NCBI RefSeq assembly: GCF_001399455.2
Contig: NZ_LLEI02000032.1
Coordinates: 124,001-188,000, forward strand
DNA from: Vibrio bivalvicida
Lineage (GTDB): Bacteria > Pseudomonadota > Gammaproteobacteria > Enterobacterales > Vibrionaceae
Length of the DNA stretch: 64,000 nucleotides
Direction of reading: 5' to 3'
Shown here: one piece after another, positions 55,604 through 64,000 of the stretch
Position numbering within the stretch: position 1 is the first letter of the stretch
Layout of the letters: every line of letters starts with the position of its first letter
Made by a program: the position numbers and the translations under genes
The notes under the pieces: model-generated
Told to the model about the DNA's origin: nothing
Database searches by the model: none
The model's input: the letters and a program-made list of their open reading frames with translations, nothing else

Positions 55604-56548
55604 CTAAAGCTTACGCAGCCCCGCCAATGCTTTTTTCAACTTTGGCTCCATCGGCGCGTTAATTTCCATCCACTCATCATTTGATGGATGTTGGAACTTA
55701 ATGTTCGCAGCATGAAGGAACAAACGGTCTAAGCCAACCTTACCAGTGTATGCATCAAAGCGTCGGTCACCATAGCGATCATCCCATGCGATTGGATGAC
55801 CCGTGTATTGAGTATGAACGCGAATTTGGTGAGTACGACCAGTAATTGGGCTCGCCTGGATCAGTGTTGCATTGGCAAACTTCTCAAGGATTTTAAATCT
55901 CGTTTCTGAAGGTTTACCATTTGGATTGACCCGGACAATGCTGTTCACTTCATTTTTAAGTAGCGGCGCATTGACCTTCTTACAGCTGGCCTTCCACTCA
56001 CCCATCACTAAAGCGAAATAGTATTTTTGCACTGTTTTTTCGCGGAACTGAGCTTGAAGGTGACGCAAGGCTGAGCGCTTCTTAGCAACAAGTAATATGC
56101 CAGACGTATCACGGTCTATACGATGTACAAGCTCTAGGAACCTTGCTTGCGGTCGTAGAGCGCGAAGCGCTTCTATCGCACCAAACTTTAAACCACTGCC
56201 ACCATGAACAGCCGTGCCTGAAGGTTTGTTAAGAATCAGCATATGATCATCTTCATAGATGATCATGTCCTCTAGCTCGGCAACCCTGTTTAACTTTGTG
56301 CTAGGCGCGACCTCTTCCGGTTTTTCTTCAATAGTTACTGGAGGAATACGGACAAGATCACCTGCCTGAAGCTTATATTCAGCTTTTACACGCTTTTTAT
56401 TTACCCGTACTTCGCCTTTACGCAGAATACGATAAATCACACTTTTGGGGATACTTTTCAATTGGTTGCGTAAGAAGTTATCAATACGCTGCCCCGCCAT
56501 ATCGTCGTCAATGTCAACGAATTGGACTTTTGTTCTAATTTCATTCAT
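55604..56548 (-). CDS. rluC: 23S rRNA pseudouridine synthase C
   Basis: A 314-residue RluA-family synthase making pseudouridines 955, 2504 and 2580 (E. coli numbering). An S4 RNA-binding domain fills residues ~15-80 (GQRIDNFLRNQLK, GEVRVNKKRVK). The catalytic Asp is in ELVHRIDRDTSG, with GRTHQIRVH later. Divergent from rne across 570 bp, as in E. coli. Confidence 0.95.
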   Translation of the reverse strand: MNEIRTKVQFVDIDDDMAGQRIDNFLRNQLKSIPKSVIYRILRKGEVRVNKKRVKAEYKLQAGDLVRIPPVTIEEKPEEVAPSTKLNRVAELEDMIIYEDDHMLILNKPSGTAVHGGSGLKFGAIEALRALRPQARFLELVHRIDRDTSGILLVAKKRSALRHLQAQFREKTVQKYYFALVMGEWKASCKKVNAPLLKNEVNSIVRVNPNGKPSETRFKILEKFANATLIQASPITGRTHQIRVHTQYTGHPIAWDDRYGDRRFDAYTGKVGLDRLFLHAANIKFQHPSNDEWMEINAPMEPKLKKALAGLRKL

Positions 56549-57118
56549 GAACTTATTCTAACACTCTAAGTTGCGCAGATTCACATTTTCTTCGCAACAT
56601 TGTGGAAATTTGCTCGATAAGAGTAGACTCAAAATCCGCTACGAATAAAAATCCATCAACTTTATTACAATTTTCAAAAACACCCCTAATAAAACCAATA
56701 AAACAGTCACTTACCGAAAATAAAATCAGCTTTTTTAGCGTTTTATAATAAAGCAGATTGCTGAGTTTAGTGGGTACTGCTATAGTTCACACCTGCAATA
56801 TATGGTTTGGATGCATTTTATACAAATCAATCCATATTTTGAGCAATAGATTGAGTAGCCCGCTAATTTACCAAAATGCTGCATACGGCGTAAGACATTA
56901 TTGGAATTAGCAATCTTGTCACCCTACTCGTCGCACATCATGTTGAGTATTTTCCGCCGACTACGCGGCTTACAAGCTGAACGAGAAAGGCTTGTGAGAC
57001 TGAAGTGCCCCAGAGCATCCCTCCAGCCGGGAGGCTGCAACGAATAAGCCATGGGATCAGGCACCATGAAAGCGATAGCAGTGACAAGAACAACAAAAAA
57101 TGACAACGAGATTTATCA
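56549..57118 (+). promoter_or_regulatory. rluC/rne intergenic region with long rne leader
   Basis: 570 bp without a gene. TATAAT at 56744-56749 on the plus strand would start a transcript near 56756, giving a leader of about 360 nt, close to the 361-nt E. coli rne leader that mediates autoregulation. The last ~180 nt form GC-richer hairpins, for example CCCTCC-AGCC-GGGAGG near 56999-57016. No strong -35 box is seen. The minus-strand open frame here is not a gene. Confidence 0.65.
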
Positions 57119-60067
57119 ATGAAAAGAATGTTAATTAACGCAACTCAAAAAGAAGAGTTGCGTGTTGCTTTGGTTGATGGTCAGCGCTTATACGATTTAG
57201 ATATCGAAAGCCCTGGACATGAATCTAAAAAAGCAAATATCTACAAAGGACGTATCACACGCATCGAACCAAGCCTAGAAGCGGCTTTTGTTGACTACGG
57301 TGCGGAAAGACACGGTTTCCTCCCCCTTAAAGAAATTGCCCGCGAATACTTCCCTGAAGGTTACACCTACCAAGGCCGTCCAAGCATTAAAGAAGTGCTA
57401 ACCGAAGGTCAAGAAGTGATCGTACAAGTAGAGAAAGAGGAACGTGGCAGCAAGGGCGCAGCTCTTACTACGTTTATCTCTTTAGCGGGTAGCTACTTGG
57501 TTCTTATGCCTAATAACCCTCGTGCTGGCGGTATCTCCCGTCGTATCGAAGGCGACGAGCGCACTCAACTCAAGGCAGCACTAAGTACATTGGAACTACC
57601 TCAAGGTATGGGTCTAATCGTGCGTACTGCTGGTGTGGGCAAGAGCGCAGAAGAACTAGAGTGGGATCTAAACGTACTTCTTAATCACTGGGGTGCAATC
57701 AAGCAAGCTTCTGACTCAAACGCTGCACCTTTCCTAATTCACCAGGAAAGTAATGTGATTGTTCGTGCAATTCGTGACTATCTACGTCGCGATATTGGCG
57801 AAATACTAATCGACAGCAACACGATTTACGAACGCGCACTTGATCATATCCAGCTAGTCCGCCCTGATTTCGTAAACCGTGTGAAGAAATACGATGGTGA
57901 AGTACCACTATTTAGCCACTACCAAATTGAAAGCCAGATTGAATCAGCATTCCAACGCGAAGTTCGCCTGCCTTCTGGTGGCTCTATCGTTATCGACCCC
58001 ACAGAAGCTTTGACTTCTATCGATATCAACTCAGCCCGTGCAACTAAGGGTGGCGATATCGAAGAAACAGCGTTAAACACCAACCTAGAAGCAGCAGAAG
58101 AAATTGCGCGTCAACTTCGCCTGCGCGACTTAGGTGGCCTAGTGGTTATCGACTTCATTGATATGACGCCAGTTCGTCACCAACGTGAAGTTGAAAACCG
58201 TCTTCGCGATTCCGTTCGCATGGATCGCGCTCGAGTACAAATTGGTCGAATTTCTCGTTTCGGCCTATTAGAGATGTCTCGTCAGCGCCTAAGCCCATCG
58301 CTTGCTGAAGCGAGTCACCATATCTGTCCACGTTGTAGCGGTACGGGTGTGGTTCGTGATAACGAATCTCTTGCACTATCAGTCCTTCGTTTGATTGAAG
58401 AAGAAGCGCTAAAAGACAACACAGCCCAAGTACTTGCTGTTGTTCCTGTACCAATTGCTTCTTACCTACTTAACGAAAAGCGTCGTTCAGTCAACCATAT
58501 TGAGCGCATCCAAGAAGTTAAGATTACAGTAGTACCAAACTCAGACATGGAAACACCGCATTTCGATGTAATCCGTGTCCGCGAAGGCGAAGAGTTCGAT
58601 CTTCTTTCTTACCTAATTCCTACCAAGCTAGAAGCGATGAAGGAAGCAGAAGGTAAAGAGCCTACCGTAGAAGTTGAAGCCAAACCTAAGAAGATTGAAG
58701 AACCAGCCCTAAAAGGCTTTGCTTCTCCAAGCAATTCAGCGCCAGCTCCTAGTAAACCAGCGCCAAAAGCTCCAGAGAAGAAGGTGGATTCACAGCAGGC
58801 TCAAGAGGGTATTGTAAGTCGCTTCTTTAAAGCTCTAGGCAGCTTCCTATTTGGCTCGGCCAAAGAAGAAGAAAAGCAAGAAGAGCAAAAACCTAAAGAG
58901 CGCAAAGAAGGTAACCGCAACAATCGTAATCGTCGCAACCGCAACGACAACCGTCGTCGTGGTAATCGCGACAACCGCAGCGATAATCGTGAAGACAAGC
59001 GCGACAACAAGCGTAAGAACACACGTGACGATGCAACAACTGAAGCTAAACCTAATGAGCGTAAACAGCAAAATCGCAAGCCTAAGCAAGATCGCCGCAA
59101 CAAGCGTGATGAAGCGAAATCAAGCAAGGTTGCTGAAGAAGGCCTTAAACTAGCAGCAGACGCTCAACAAAGCGACAAGCCTGAAGCTCGTAAAGAGCGT
59201 ACGGAAGAGAAAGCTGTAAAAGTGAAAGAGCGTCGTCAGCGTCGCAAACTTTCAAAGCAGGTGCGCGTTAAAGATCAGGCTGCAAAAGCGAAAGCCGGGG
59301 AAGAAGCAAAGCAGGTTTCAATCGAAGCGAAAGCTGAAGCAGTTGCAGAGAAAGCACTTGAGACTGAAGACAACGCTGACGAGCCGCCAAAACAGCGCCG
59401 TAATCGTCGTTCTCCACGTCACCTTCGTGCAAGTGGTCAACGCCGTCGTCGCGGTCGTGATCGTCGTCCTAACCCATTCCGCCTGCGCAGCGGTGGTGTT
59501 GCATCCCCTGAAATGGCAATGGGTAAAGTGATGCCTAGTTATGGTATTACTAAGCCTACGCCAAAGCAGAAATCTAAAGCTGATAACGTAGAAGCGCCTG
59601 TTGTAGAAACATCAGCAGCTTCACTAGGTGGCTTTGCGTGTCCAGAAATGGCGATGGGTAAAGTGATTGTTCGTCGTGAACAACCAGTTACTGCAGAACC
59701 TGTACAAACTGCGGTTGATGCAGCTCAGCCAGAGCCAGTTGAAGCAGTAGAAGCGGCACAAGAAGTAGTGAATACTGTGCCTGAAGCGGCCGAACAACCT
59801 GTTCAAGCAGAAGCAGTAGTTGTAACGACTGAAGTTCAACAGCCTACTGTAGAAGAAGTGAAAGTAAAATCTTCAGATATAGTTGTAGCACCGAGCTTTA
59901 AAGGTCACGCATCAGCGGCAATGGCGAAAGCACCAGGCAGCACAGAGATGAAAGAAATCACTGTGAACGCGGCTCCGTTAAAGGCAGAGCGCTACGAGTC
60001 TCGCGGTGCAGGCAGCCAAGTCGCTCGCAACCAAGCGGGCGCAGTAATGACTAAACCTCAATACTAG
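57119..60067 (+). CDS. rne: Ribonuclease E
   Basis: A 982-residue endoribonuclease, the scaffold of the RNA degradosome. The catalytic half (1-~510) has the S1 domain, DNase-I-like site with IDINSARAT and VIDFIDM, and the zinc link CPRCSGTG. The tail has an amphipathic membrane anchor ([15 protein letters not shown], ~564-580), an Arg/Asn-rich RNA-binding stretch (~595-665), and a second basic segment ([20 protein letters not shown]). Two copies of (A)xPEMAMGKV (residues 795 and 840) follow, and [10 protein letters not shown] near 930, which resembles the PNPase-binding end. Starts [13 protein letters not shown]. Confidence 0.96.
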   Translation: MKRMLINATQKEELRVALVDGQRLYDLDIESPGHESKKANIYKGRITRIEPSLEAAFVDYGAERHGFLPLKEIAREYFPEGYTYQGRPSIKEVLTEGQEVIVQVEKEERGSKGAALTTFISLAGSYLVLMPNNPRAGGISRRIEGDERTQLKAALSTLELPQGMGLIVRTAGVGKSAEELEWDLNVLLNHWGAIKQASDSNAAPFLIHQESNVIVRAIRDYLRRDIGEILIDSNTIYERALDHIQLVRPDFVNRVKKYDGEVPLFSHYQIESQIESAFQREVRLPSGGSIVIDPTEALTSIDINSARATKGGDIEETALNTNLEAAEEIARQLRLRDLGGLVVIDFIDMTPVRHQREVENRLRDSVRMDRARVQIGRISRFGLLEMSRQRLSPSLAEASHHICPRCSGTGVVRDNESLALSVLRLIEEEALKDNTAQVLAVVPVPIASYLLNEKRRSVNHIERIQEVKITVVPNSDMETPHFDVIRVREGEEFDLLSYLIPTKLEAMKEAEGKEPTVEVEAKPKKIEEPALKGFASPSNSAPAPSKPAPKAPEKKVDSQQAQEGIVSRFFKALGSFLFGSAKEEEKQEEQKPKERKEGNRNNRNRRNRNDNRRRGNRDNRSDNREDKRDNKRKNTRDDATTEAKPNERKQQNRKPKQDRRNKRDEAKSSKVAEEGLKLAADAQQSDKPEARKERTEEKAVKVKERRQRRKLSKQVRVKDQAAKAKAGEEAKQVSIEAKAEAVAEKALETEDNADEPPKQRRNRRSPRHLRASGQRRRRGRDRRPNPFRLRSGGVASPEMAMGKVMPSYGITKPTPKQKSKADNVEAPVVETSAASLGGFACPEMAMGKVIVRREQPVTAEPVQTAVDAAQPEPVEAVEAAQEVVNTVPEAAEQPVQAEAVVVTTEVQQPTVEEVKVKSSDIVVAPSFKGHASAAMAKAPGSTEMKEITVNAAPLKAERYESRGAGSQVARNQAGAVMTKPQY

Positions 60068-60090
60068 CCAATAGCAATACCATGACTAAA

Positions 60091-60119
60091 CAGCCTCTAT
60101 AGATAGAGGCTGTTTTTTT
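60091..60119 (+). terminator. Intrinsic terminator of rne
   Basis: A 9-bp stem (CAGCCTCTA) with a 4-base loop followed by seven T. Confidence 0.94.
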
Positions 60120-60368
60120 ATGCGCTAGAATACTGATTGCGCAGAATAATCGTTAAGTACTGCCTATACTGTCAGTAGCATTTATTTGTCACAAATATTA
60201 GCCAATATCTGTATCAATCTTGAACTTAATCACACTTTTCGGTAGCATGCGCCGACTCGATCTGAATTGTGAAATCTGGTCCCTCTGCTCTTTTACATTG
60301 CATTTTTGCCCGGCGGCGACTAGAAACAATTCAGAATACTTTTAAACACTTAGCCAAACTGAGCAAAT
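60120..60368 (+). promoter_or_regulatory. Upstream region of the SulP gene
   Basis: Gap between the rne terminator and the SulP start. A TATACT (60165-60170) is a possible -10 box, without a clear -35 partner. No small gene or structured RNA was recognised. Confidence 0.35.
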
Positions 60369-61928
60369 ATGTTTGAATTTCCCCAATTTTCTAAACACTC
60401 TGTAAAAAACGATGTGTTATCAGGTTTAACCGTTGCACTCGCGCTAGTTCCTGAAGCCGTTGCCTTCGCTTTTGTCGCAGGCGTTGACCCTATGGTAGGC
60501 CTATACGCTGCCTTTATAGTAGGTCTTATAACTTCTATTTTCGGTGGCCGTCCTGGTATGATTTCAGGCGCGACAGGTGCAATGGCTGTTGTAATGGTTT
60601 CGCTTGTAGCCACTCATGGCGTGCAATATCTATTTGCCGCAATCATGCTTGCAGGTATCCTTCAGATTGCAGCGGGCCTATTCAAGTTGGGTAAGTTTAT
60701 CCGTATCGTGCCACATCCGGTGATGATTGGCTTCGTAAACGGCTTAGCGATTGTAATCTTCCTTGCTCAGTTAGGTCAGTTTAAAGCACCAGATTTAACC
60801 GGAGCGTTAACCTGGCTGCCAACGGATCAAATGATGCTCATGCTTGGCCTTGTTGCGCTAACTATGGCAATCATTCATTTCTTGCCTAAGTTCACTACAG
60901 CAGTACCTTCCTCACTTGTGGCTATCGTCACTGTAACTGCTTTAGTGGTTGGTTTAGATCTAGAAACCCGCACTGTCGTTGACTTCCTGCGCACTATGTC
61001 AGGTGATGAAGCAGCAACATTGGCAGGATCGTTACCAACTTTCTCTATCCCTGCGGTTCCATTAACCCTAGAGACATTCCAAATTATCCTGCCGTACGCA
61101 ATCATTCTTGCTGCTATCGGTCTGATTGAGTCTCTACTAACACTGACTGTACTAGACGAGATGACAAACTCACGCGGTCAGTCTAACCGCGAATGTATCG
61201 GTCAAGGCATGGCGAACATGACCTGTTCAGTGTTTGGTGCTATGGGTGGTTGTGCAATGATTGGACAGTCTATGATCAACGTAAACTCTGGTGGTCGTGG
61301 TCGTCTATCAGGTATCGTCGCAGCCGTCGCTCTACTGATGTTTATCCTGTTTGCTTCCTCTCTCATTGAGATGATTCCTCTCGCGGCACTGGTGGGCGTT
61401 ATGTTCATGGTCGTTATTGGTACTTTTGAATGGGCAACATTCAAACTGGCTCGCCGCGTGCCAAAACAAGACTTCTTTGTTATCGTGCTCGTCACGGTAG
61501 TAACTGTGCTTACCGACCTTGCAATTGCAGTATTCGTGGGGGTTATTGCTTCAGCACTTATGTTTGCATGGCAACACGCTAAGCACATCTACGCTGATAC
61601 CAATATCAACGCAGAAGGCTCAAAGGAATACAAGATTCATGGCCCAGTATTCTTCGGCTCTGTCGCAAATTTCCTTGAGATCTTTGATGCGTATAAAGAT
61701 CCAAATGACGTGATTGTTGATTTCGCCGATTCACGTGTCACCGATCACTCGGCAATAGAAGCGATTGAAACCTTAGCTGAGCGCTACTCAGCACAAGGTA
61801 AAACGCTTCATCTACGTCACCTTAGCCCTGACTGTCGTAAGCTGCTAGATAAAGCGGGCAGCTTAGTTGAGATCAACGTCAAAGAGGACCCTAGCTACAA
61901 GGTTGCTACTGACGTGTTAGCAGGTTAA
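60369..61928 (+). CDS. SulP-family (SLC26) anion transporter with STAS domain
   Basis: A 519-residue inorganic anion permease. A membrane domain of 12-14 helices ([25 protein letters not shown] at the start, [21 protein letters not shown]) is followed by a cytoplasmic STAS domain from about residue 430, with [20 protein letters not shown]. Bacterial SulP proteins move sulfate, bicarbonate or dicarboxylates; the ion here is not decidable. The V. cholerae order also places a SulP after rne (recalled). Confidence 0.9.
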   Translation: MFEFPQFSKHSVKNDVLSGLTVALALVPEAVAFAFVAGVDPMVGLYAAFIVGLITSIFGGRPGMISGATGAMAVVMVSLVATHGVQYLFAAIMLAGILQIAAGLFKLGKFIRIVPHPVMIGFVNGLAIVIFLAQLGQFKAPDLTGALTWLPTDQMMLMLGLVALTMAIIHFLPKFTTAVPSSLVAIVTVTALVVGLDLETRTVVDFLRTMSGDEAATLAGSLPTFSIPAVPLTLETFQIILPYAIILAAIGLIESLLTLTVLDEMTNSRGQSNRECIGQGMANMTCSVFGAMGGCAMIGQSMINVNSGGRGRLSGIVAAVALLMFILFASSLIEMIPLAALVGVMFMVVIGTFEWATFKLARRVPKQDFFVIVLVTVVTVLTDLAIAVFVGVIASALMFAWQHAKHIYADTNINAEGSKEYKIHGPVFFGSVANFLEIFDAYKDPNDVIVDFADSRVTDHSAIEAIETLAERYSAQGKTLHLRHLSPDCRKLLDKAGSLVEINVKEDPSYKVATDVLAG

Positions 61929-61942
61929 TCAAACTAAATACG

Positions 61943-61975
61943 AAACGGGCTTCCAATTGGAAGCCCGTTTTATTT
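61943..61975. terminator. Bidirectional terminator between sulP and rnd
   Basis: A perfect 28-bp palindrome, AAACGGGCTTCC-AATT-complement (61943-61970), followed by TATTTG. It lies between two convergent stop codons. Confidence 0.88.
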
Positions 61976-61987
61976 GTTTTGTACTTT

Positions 61988-63103
61988 TTATAGAAGCTTA
62001 TTTAATTTCTCACCAAACAGCTCCAAACGCCAACTCTGCATCACGTCTGGAAGCTGGGCTGGATCTCTATCTTTTTTCCATACCCAGGAAATTAACTGAT
62101 TGAGTTGCTTCTTAGAAGCCAAAAATTCCGTCGCTAAGCCACTTGTTTGGGAGGCACGTTTTACCTCATCTTTAAGCACTTTAAATTTCTGCTTGTAGCC
62201 AGGCATATCCATAAGACGTTCAAGCTTTTCTGGATATTCATCGACCGGTGTTTTCTTGGCAGCTTTCACAATTGAGATAATACGAGTACTGTGCCTTTGG
62301 ACTGAGCGGTAATCCATCCCTTCTTGTTCCATCTGATTACGATTTTGAATTCCCAATCGTGCAACTGTCAGTAAATCGTTCTCTTTAAATATAAAATTGA
62401 GCGCCAAGTCGCGACGTAACGCTTCTTTTAGACGCCATGTGGCGAGCGGTTTAAGAACGGCCAGCTCACTCGGCTTTAGCTGCCACGCACCTTTGACATC
62501 GAGGTAAGCCGTGTCTAGGTTAAGTGTTTTTATCCGCTTAGAGGCAATTAAGTCACTCTCTTGTTGTGCAGCCCCCCACCAGCCCGCTTGGGTGATCTTC
62601 TCAAATAGCTGCTCATAAAGTGGTTGTAAGTAATATACATCGGCCGCAGCGTATTCGAGCTGCTTGCCAGTTAGCGGTCTTGCAAGCCAATCTGTACGAG
62701 ACTCACTTTTATCTAACTCTACGTTTAGGTAACTTTCAACTAAAGCGGCAAAGCCTGTCGATAAGCCGTGGCCAAGGAAAGCGGCCATTATCTGGGTATC
62801 TACCATAGGATATGGTAAGCACTCAAAGCTGTTGTGAAACACTTCTAAATCTTCACCACACGCATGCAGTACTTTGAGTACAGAGGTATCTTTTAGTAGC
62901 TCCACAAACGGCGTCATATCCTCAATAACCGTTGGATCTATAAGAGAAAGATTCTGTCCATCAAAAAGCTGAATTAAGCCTAGTTGCGGGTAGTATGTAC
63001 GTGTACGGACAAACTCCGTATCCAACATAACGACATCAACGTTTCGTGCGCTCTGGCAAACGCTATCGAGCTGCGCCGATTGGGTAATAATCTGATAATT
63101 CAC
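61988..63103 (-). CDS. rnd: Ribonuclease D
   Basis: A 371-residue 3'-5' exoribonuclease (E. coli 375) for tRNA 3' maturation. DEDDy residues: LDTEFVRTRTYY, HACGEDLEVF, MVDTQIMAAFLG, and LEYAAADVYYL. Two HRDC-like domains follow. GTG at 63103 (VNYQIITQ) matches the E. coli start MNYQMITT and has GAGAAG upstream; a start farther up would cross the fadD terminator. Confidence 0.93.
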   Translation of the reverse strand: MNYQIITQSAQLDSVCQSARNVDVVMLDTEFVRTRTYYPQLGLIQLFDGQNLSLIDPTVIEDMTPFVELLKDTSVLKVLHACGEDLEVFHNSFECLPYPMVDTQIMAAFLGHGLSTGFAALVESYLNVELDKSESRTDWLARPLTGKQLEYAAADVYYLQPLYEQLFEKITQAGWWGAAQQESDLIASKRIKTLNLDTAYLDVKGAWQLKPSELAVLKPLATWRLKEALRRDLALNFIFKENDLLTVARLGIQNRNQMEQEGMDYRSVQRHSTRIISIVKAAKKTPVDEYPEKLERLMDMPGYKQKFKVLKDEVKRASQTSGLATEFLASKKQLNQLISWVWKKDRDPAQLPDVMQSWRLELFGEKLNKLL

Positions 63104-63134
63104 TAACTTCTCACTATGAGCGGTTTCTTGCGAC

Positions 63135-63167
63135 AATAAAAAATGCCGACTGGATATAGTCGGCATT
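63135..63167 (-). terminator. Intrinsic terminator of fadD
   Basis: A 10-bp stem (AATGCCGACT/AGTCGGCATT) with a 6-base loop at 63142-63167. On the minus strand it is followed by TTTTTTATTG. Confidence 0.92.
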
Positions 63168-63206
63168 CTATCATCAAACACTGATCAGTGCTTAATTCTC
63201 ATCGCG

Positions 63207-64000
63207 TTACTTTGACTTGGCAAGGTTTGCATCATTTTCTTCACGTAACACGCGGCGCAAGATCTTACCGACATTGGTTTTCGGCAAATCTTCTTTGAAC
63301 TCGACGAGTTTTGGTACCTTATACCCTGTTAGGTGCTCACGACAATGAGCAATAATTTCTTCTTTAGTTAAACTTGGATCGCGTTTAACTACATAGATCT
63401 TGACCAGCTCGCCGGACACTTCGTGTGGCTGACCAATTGCCGCCACTTCAAGTACCTTACCGTGCAGTGCGACTACGTCTTCAATCTCATTTGGATAAAC
63501 GTTAAAGCCAGAGACCAGAATCATATCTTTCTTGCGGTCAACAATATGAATTAGACCTTCATCGTCGAACTTAACGATATCACCAGTAGATAACCAACCG
63601 TCAGCATTGATAACCTCTTTGGTAGCTTCAGGTCGCTGCCAGTAGCCTTGCATCACCTGAGGGCCACGTACCTGAAGCTCACCCACTTCGGTATTCGCAA
63701 CAGGGTTACCTTCGTCATCAACAATACGAACTTCCGTTGACGGTACAGGCAAACCAATGGCTCCTGTATAATCAGTAAGGTCATAAGGGTTGCCCGTCAC
63801 CAAAGGTGAACATTCAGTTAAACCATAACCTTCAAGTAGATGTATACCTGTGGTCTTCTTCCATTGCTCTGCCACAGCACGTTGAACAGCCATACCGCCA
63901 CCAACAGAAAGTTTCAGCTTGCTAAAGTCAAGCTCCTGAAAGTCTTCGTTGTTCACCAATGCATTGAATAAGGTGTTGACGCCAGTGATAGCAGTAAATG
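63207..64000 (-). CDS. fadD: Long-chain fatty acyl-CoA ligase (C-terminal part)
   Basis: The frame is open to the window edge, so the N-terminal half is missing; about 264 codons are visible. [63 protein letters not shown] and NVGKILRR follow in order and match FadD closely. It activates imported fatty acids for beta-oxidation at the inner membrane. It has its own terminator before rnd, which lies next in E. coli as well. Confidence 0.95.
   Translation of the reverse strand, partial: FTAITGVNTLFNALVNNEDFQELDFSKLKLSVGGGMAVQRAVAEQWKKTTGIHLLEGYGLTECSPLVTGNPYDLTDYTGAIGLPVPSTEVRIVDDEGNPVANTEVGELQVRGPQVMQGYWQRPEATKEVINADGWLSTGDIVKFDDEGLIHIVDRKKDMILVSGFNVYPNEIEDVVALHGKVLEVAAIGQPHEVSGELVKIYVVKRDPSLTKEEIIAHCREHLTGYKVPKLVEFKEDLPKTNVGKILRRVLREENDANLAKSK

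Noticed and set aside
56924..57106. 60-codon minus-strand frame with a hydrophobic start in the rne leader
   Set aside because: It lies antisense to the structured leader, has no ribosome binding site, and loses membrane-protein character after 20 residues.
58847..59089. Very hydrophobic minus-strand frame inside rne
   Set aside because: It is the complement of the Arg/Asn/Lys-rich tail of RNase E, whose codons read as Leu/Val/Ile/Phe on the other strand. No start signals.

Overview
The window is a stretch of the main chromosome of a Vibrio (Gammaproteobacteria, Vibrionaceae). The evidence is high identity to Vibrio/E. coli core proteins (FabF, AcpP, PykA, Mlc, PtsG, RNase E, RluC, Maf, RpmF), a gene order that follows the V. 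cholerae large chromosome as I remember it (men operon, rhombosortase, mlc/pykA, ptsG, holB/tmk/pabC/fab, rne, sulP, rnd, fadD), and an add gene with an adenine riboswitch as known from V. vulnificus. The species cannot be fixed from the sequence alone. I see no prophage, insertion sequence, CRISPR array, rRNA or tRNA.

Layout. 1-2.2 kb: end of an MFS/acyltransferase fusion, a UPF0324 membrane protein and an unannotated 58-residue membrane protein. 2.2-9.5 kb: the menaquinone operon menFDHBCE on the minus strand. 9.7-16.6 kb: alaA, the nucleotidase yfbR, a LysR regulator divergent from an EmrA/EmrB-type efflux pair, and a dGTPase-like HD hydrolase. 16.6-20.7 kb: a deaminase of the adenine type under an adenine riboswitch, tapT and rhombosortase starting head to head, and rhlE. 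20.9-26.2 kb: an accessory sugar-acid cluster (GntR regulator, RspA/ManD-like dehydratase, PTS EIIBC, KDG kinase, KDPG aldolase). 26.3-29.8 kb: rcnA/rcnR with two RcnR operators, sohB and yciK. 29.8-35.1 kb: a LexA-controlled imuA-imuB-dnaE2 mutasome operon. 35.1-43.4 kb: cheV, mlc, pykA, a patatin, the 30-residue YnhF, two exported beta-rich proteins and ptsG. 43.9-54.5 kb: the long minus-strand operon yceD-rpmF-plsX-fabH-fabD-fabG-acpP-fabF-pabC-mltG-tmk-holB-tatD. 54.7-64 kb: maf, a repeat-rich intergenic stretch, rluC, rne with a long leader, sulP, rnd and the 3' part of fadD.

How the genes work together. Central sugar handling is represented by Mlc, PtsG and PykA, with CRP-like sites upstream of the mlc/pykA pair, the accessory PTS and ptsG. 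The fatty-acid operon couples phospholipid (PlsX) and acyl-chain synthesis with ribosomal protein L32, and has hairpins placed between several of its genes. The accessory cluster at 21-26 kb should end in pyruvate and glyceraldehyde-3-phosphate, but pairing a phosphorylating transporter with a separate KDG kinase leaves its true substrate open. The men genes supply menaquinone for anaerobic respiration.

Most notable observations: the complete adenine riboswitch with U at the specificity position, which agrees with reading the downstream gene as an adenine deaminase; two small membrane-protein genes (58 and 30 residues) that length cut-offs miss; the PTS/dehydratase/kinase cluster; the SOS-controlled mutasome; repeated short motifs in the RNase E tail; and a family of intergenic repeats near 41.9 and 55.3-55.6 kb.
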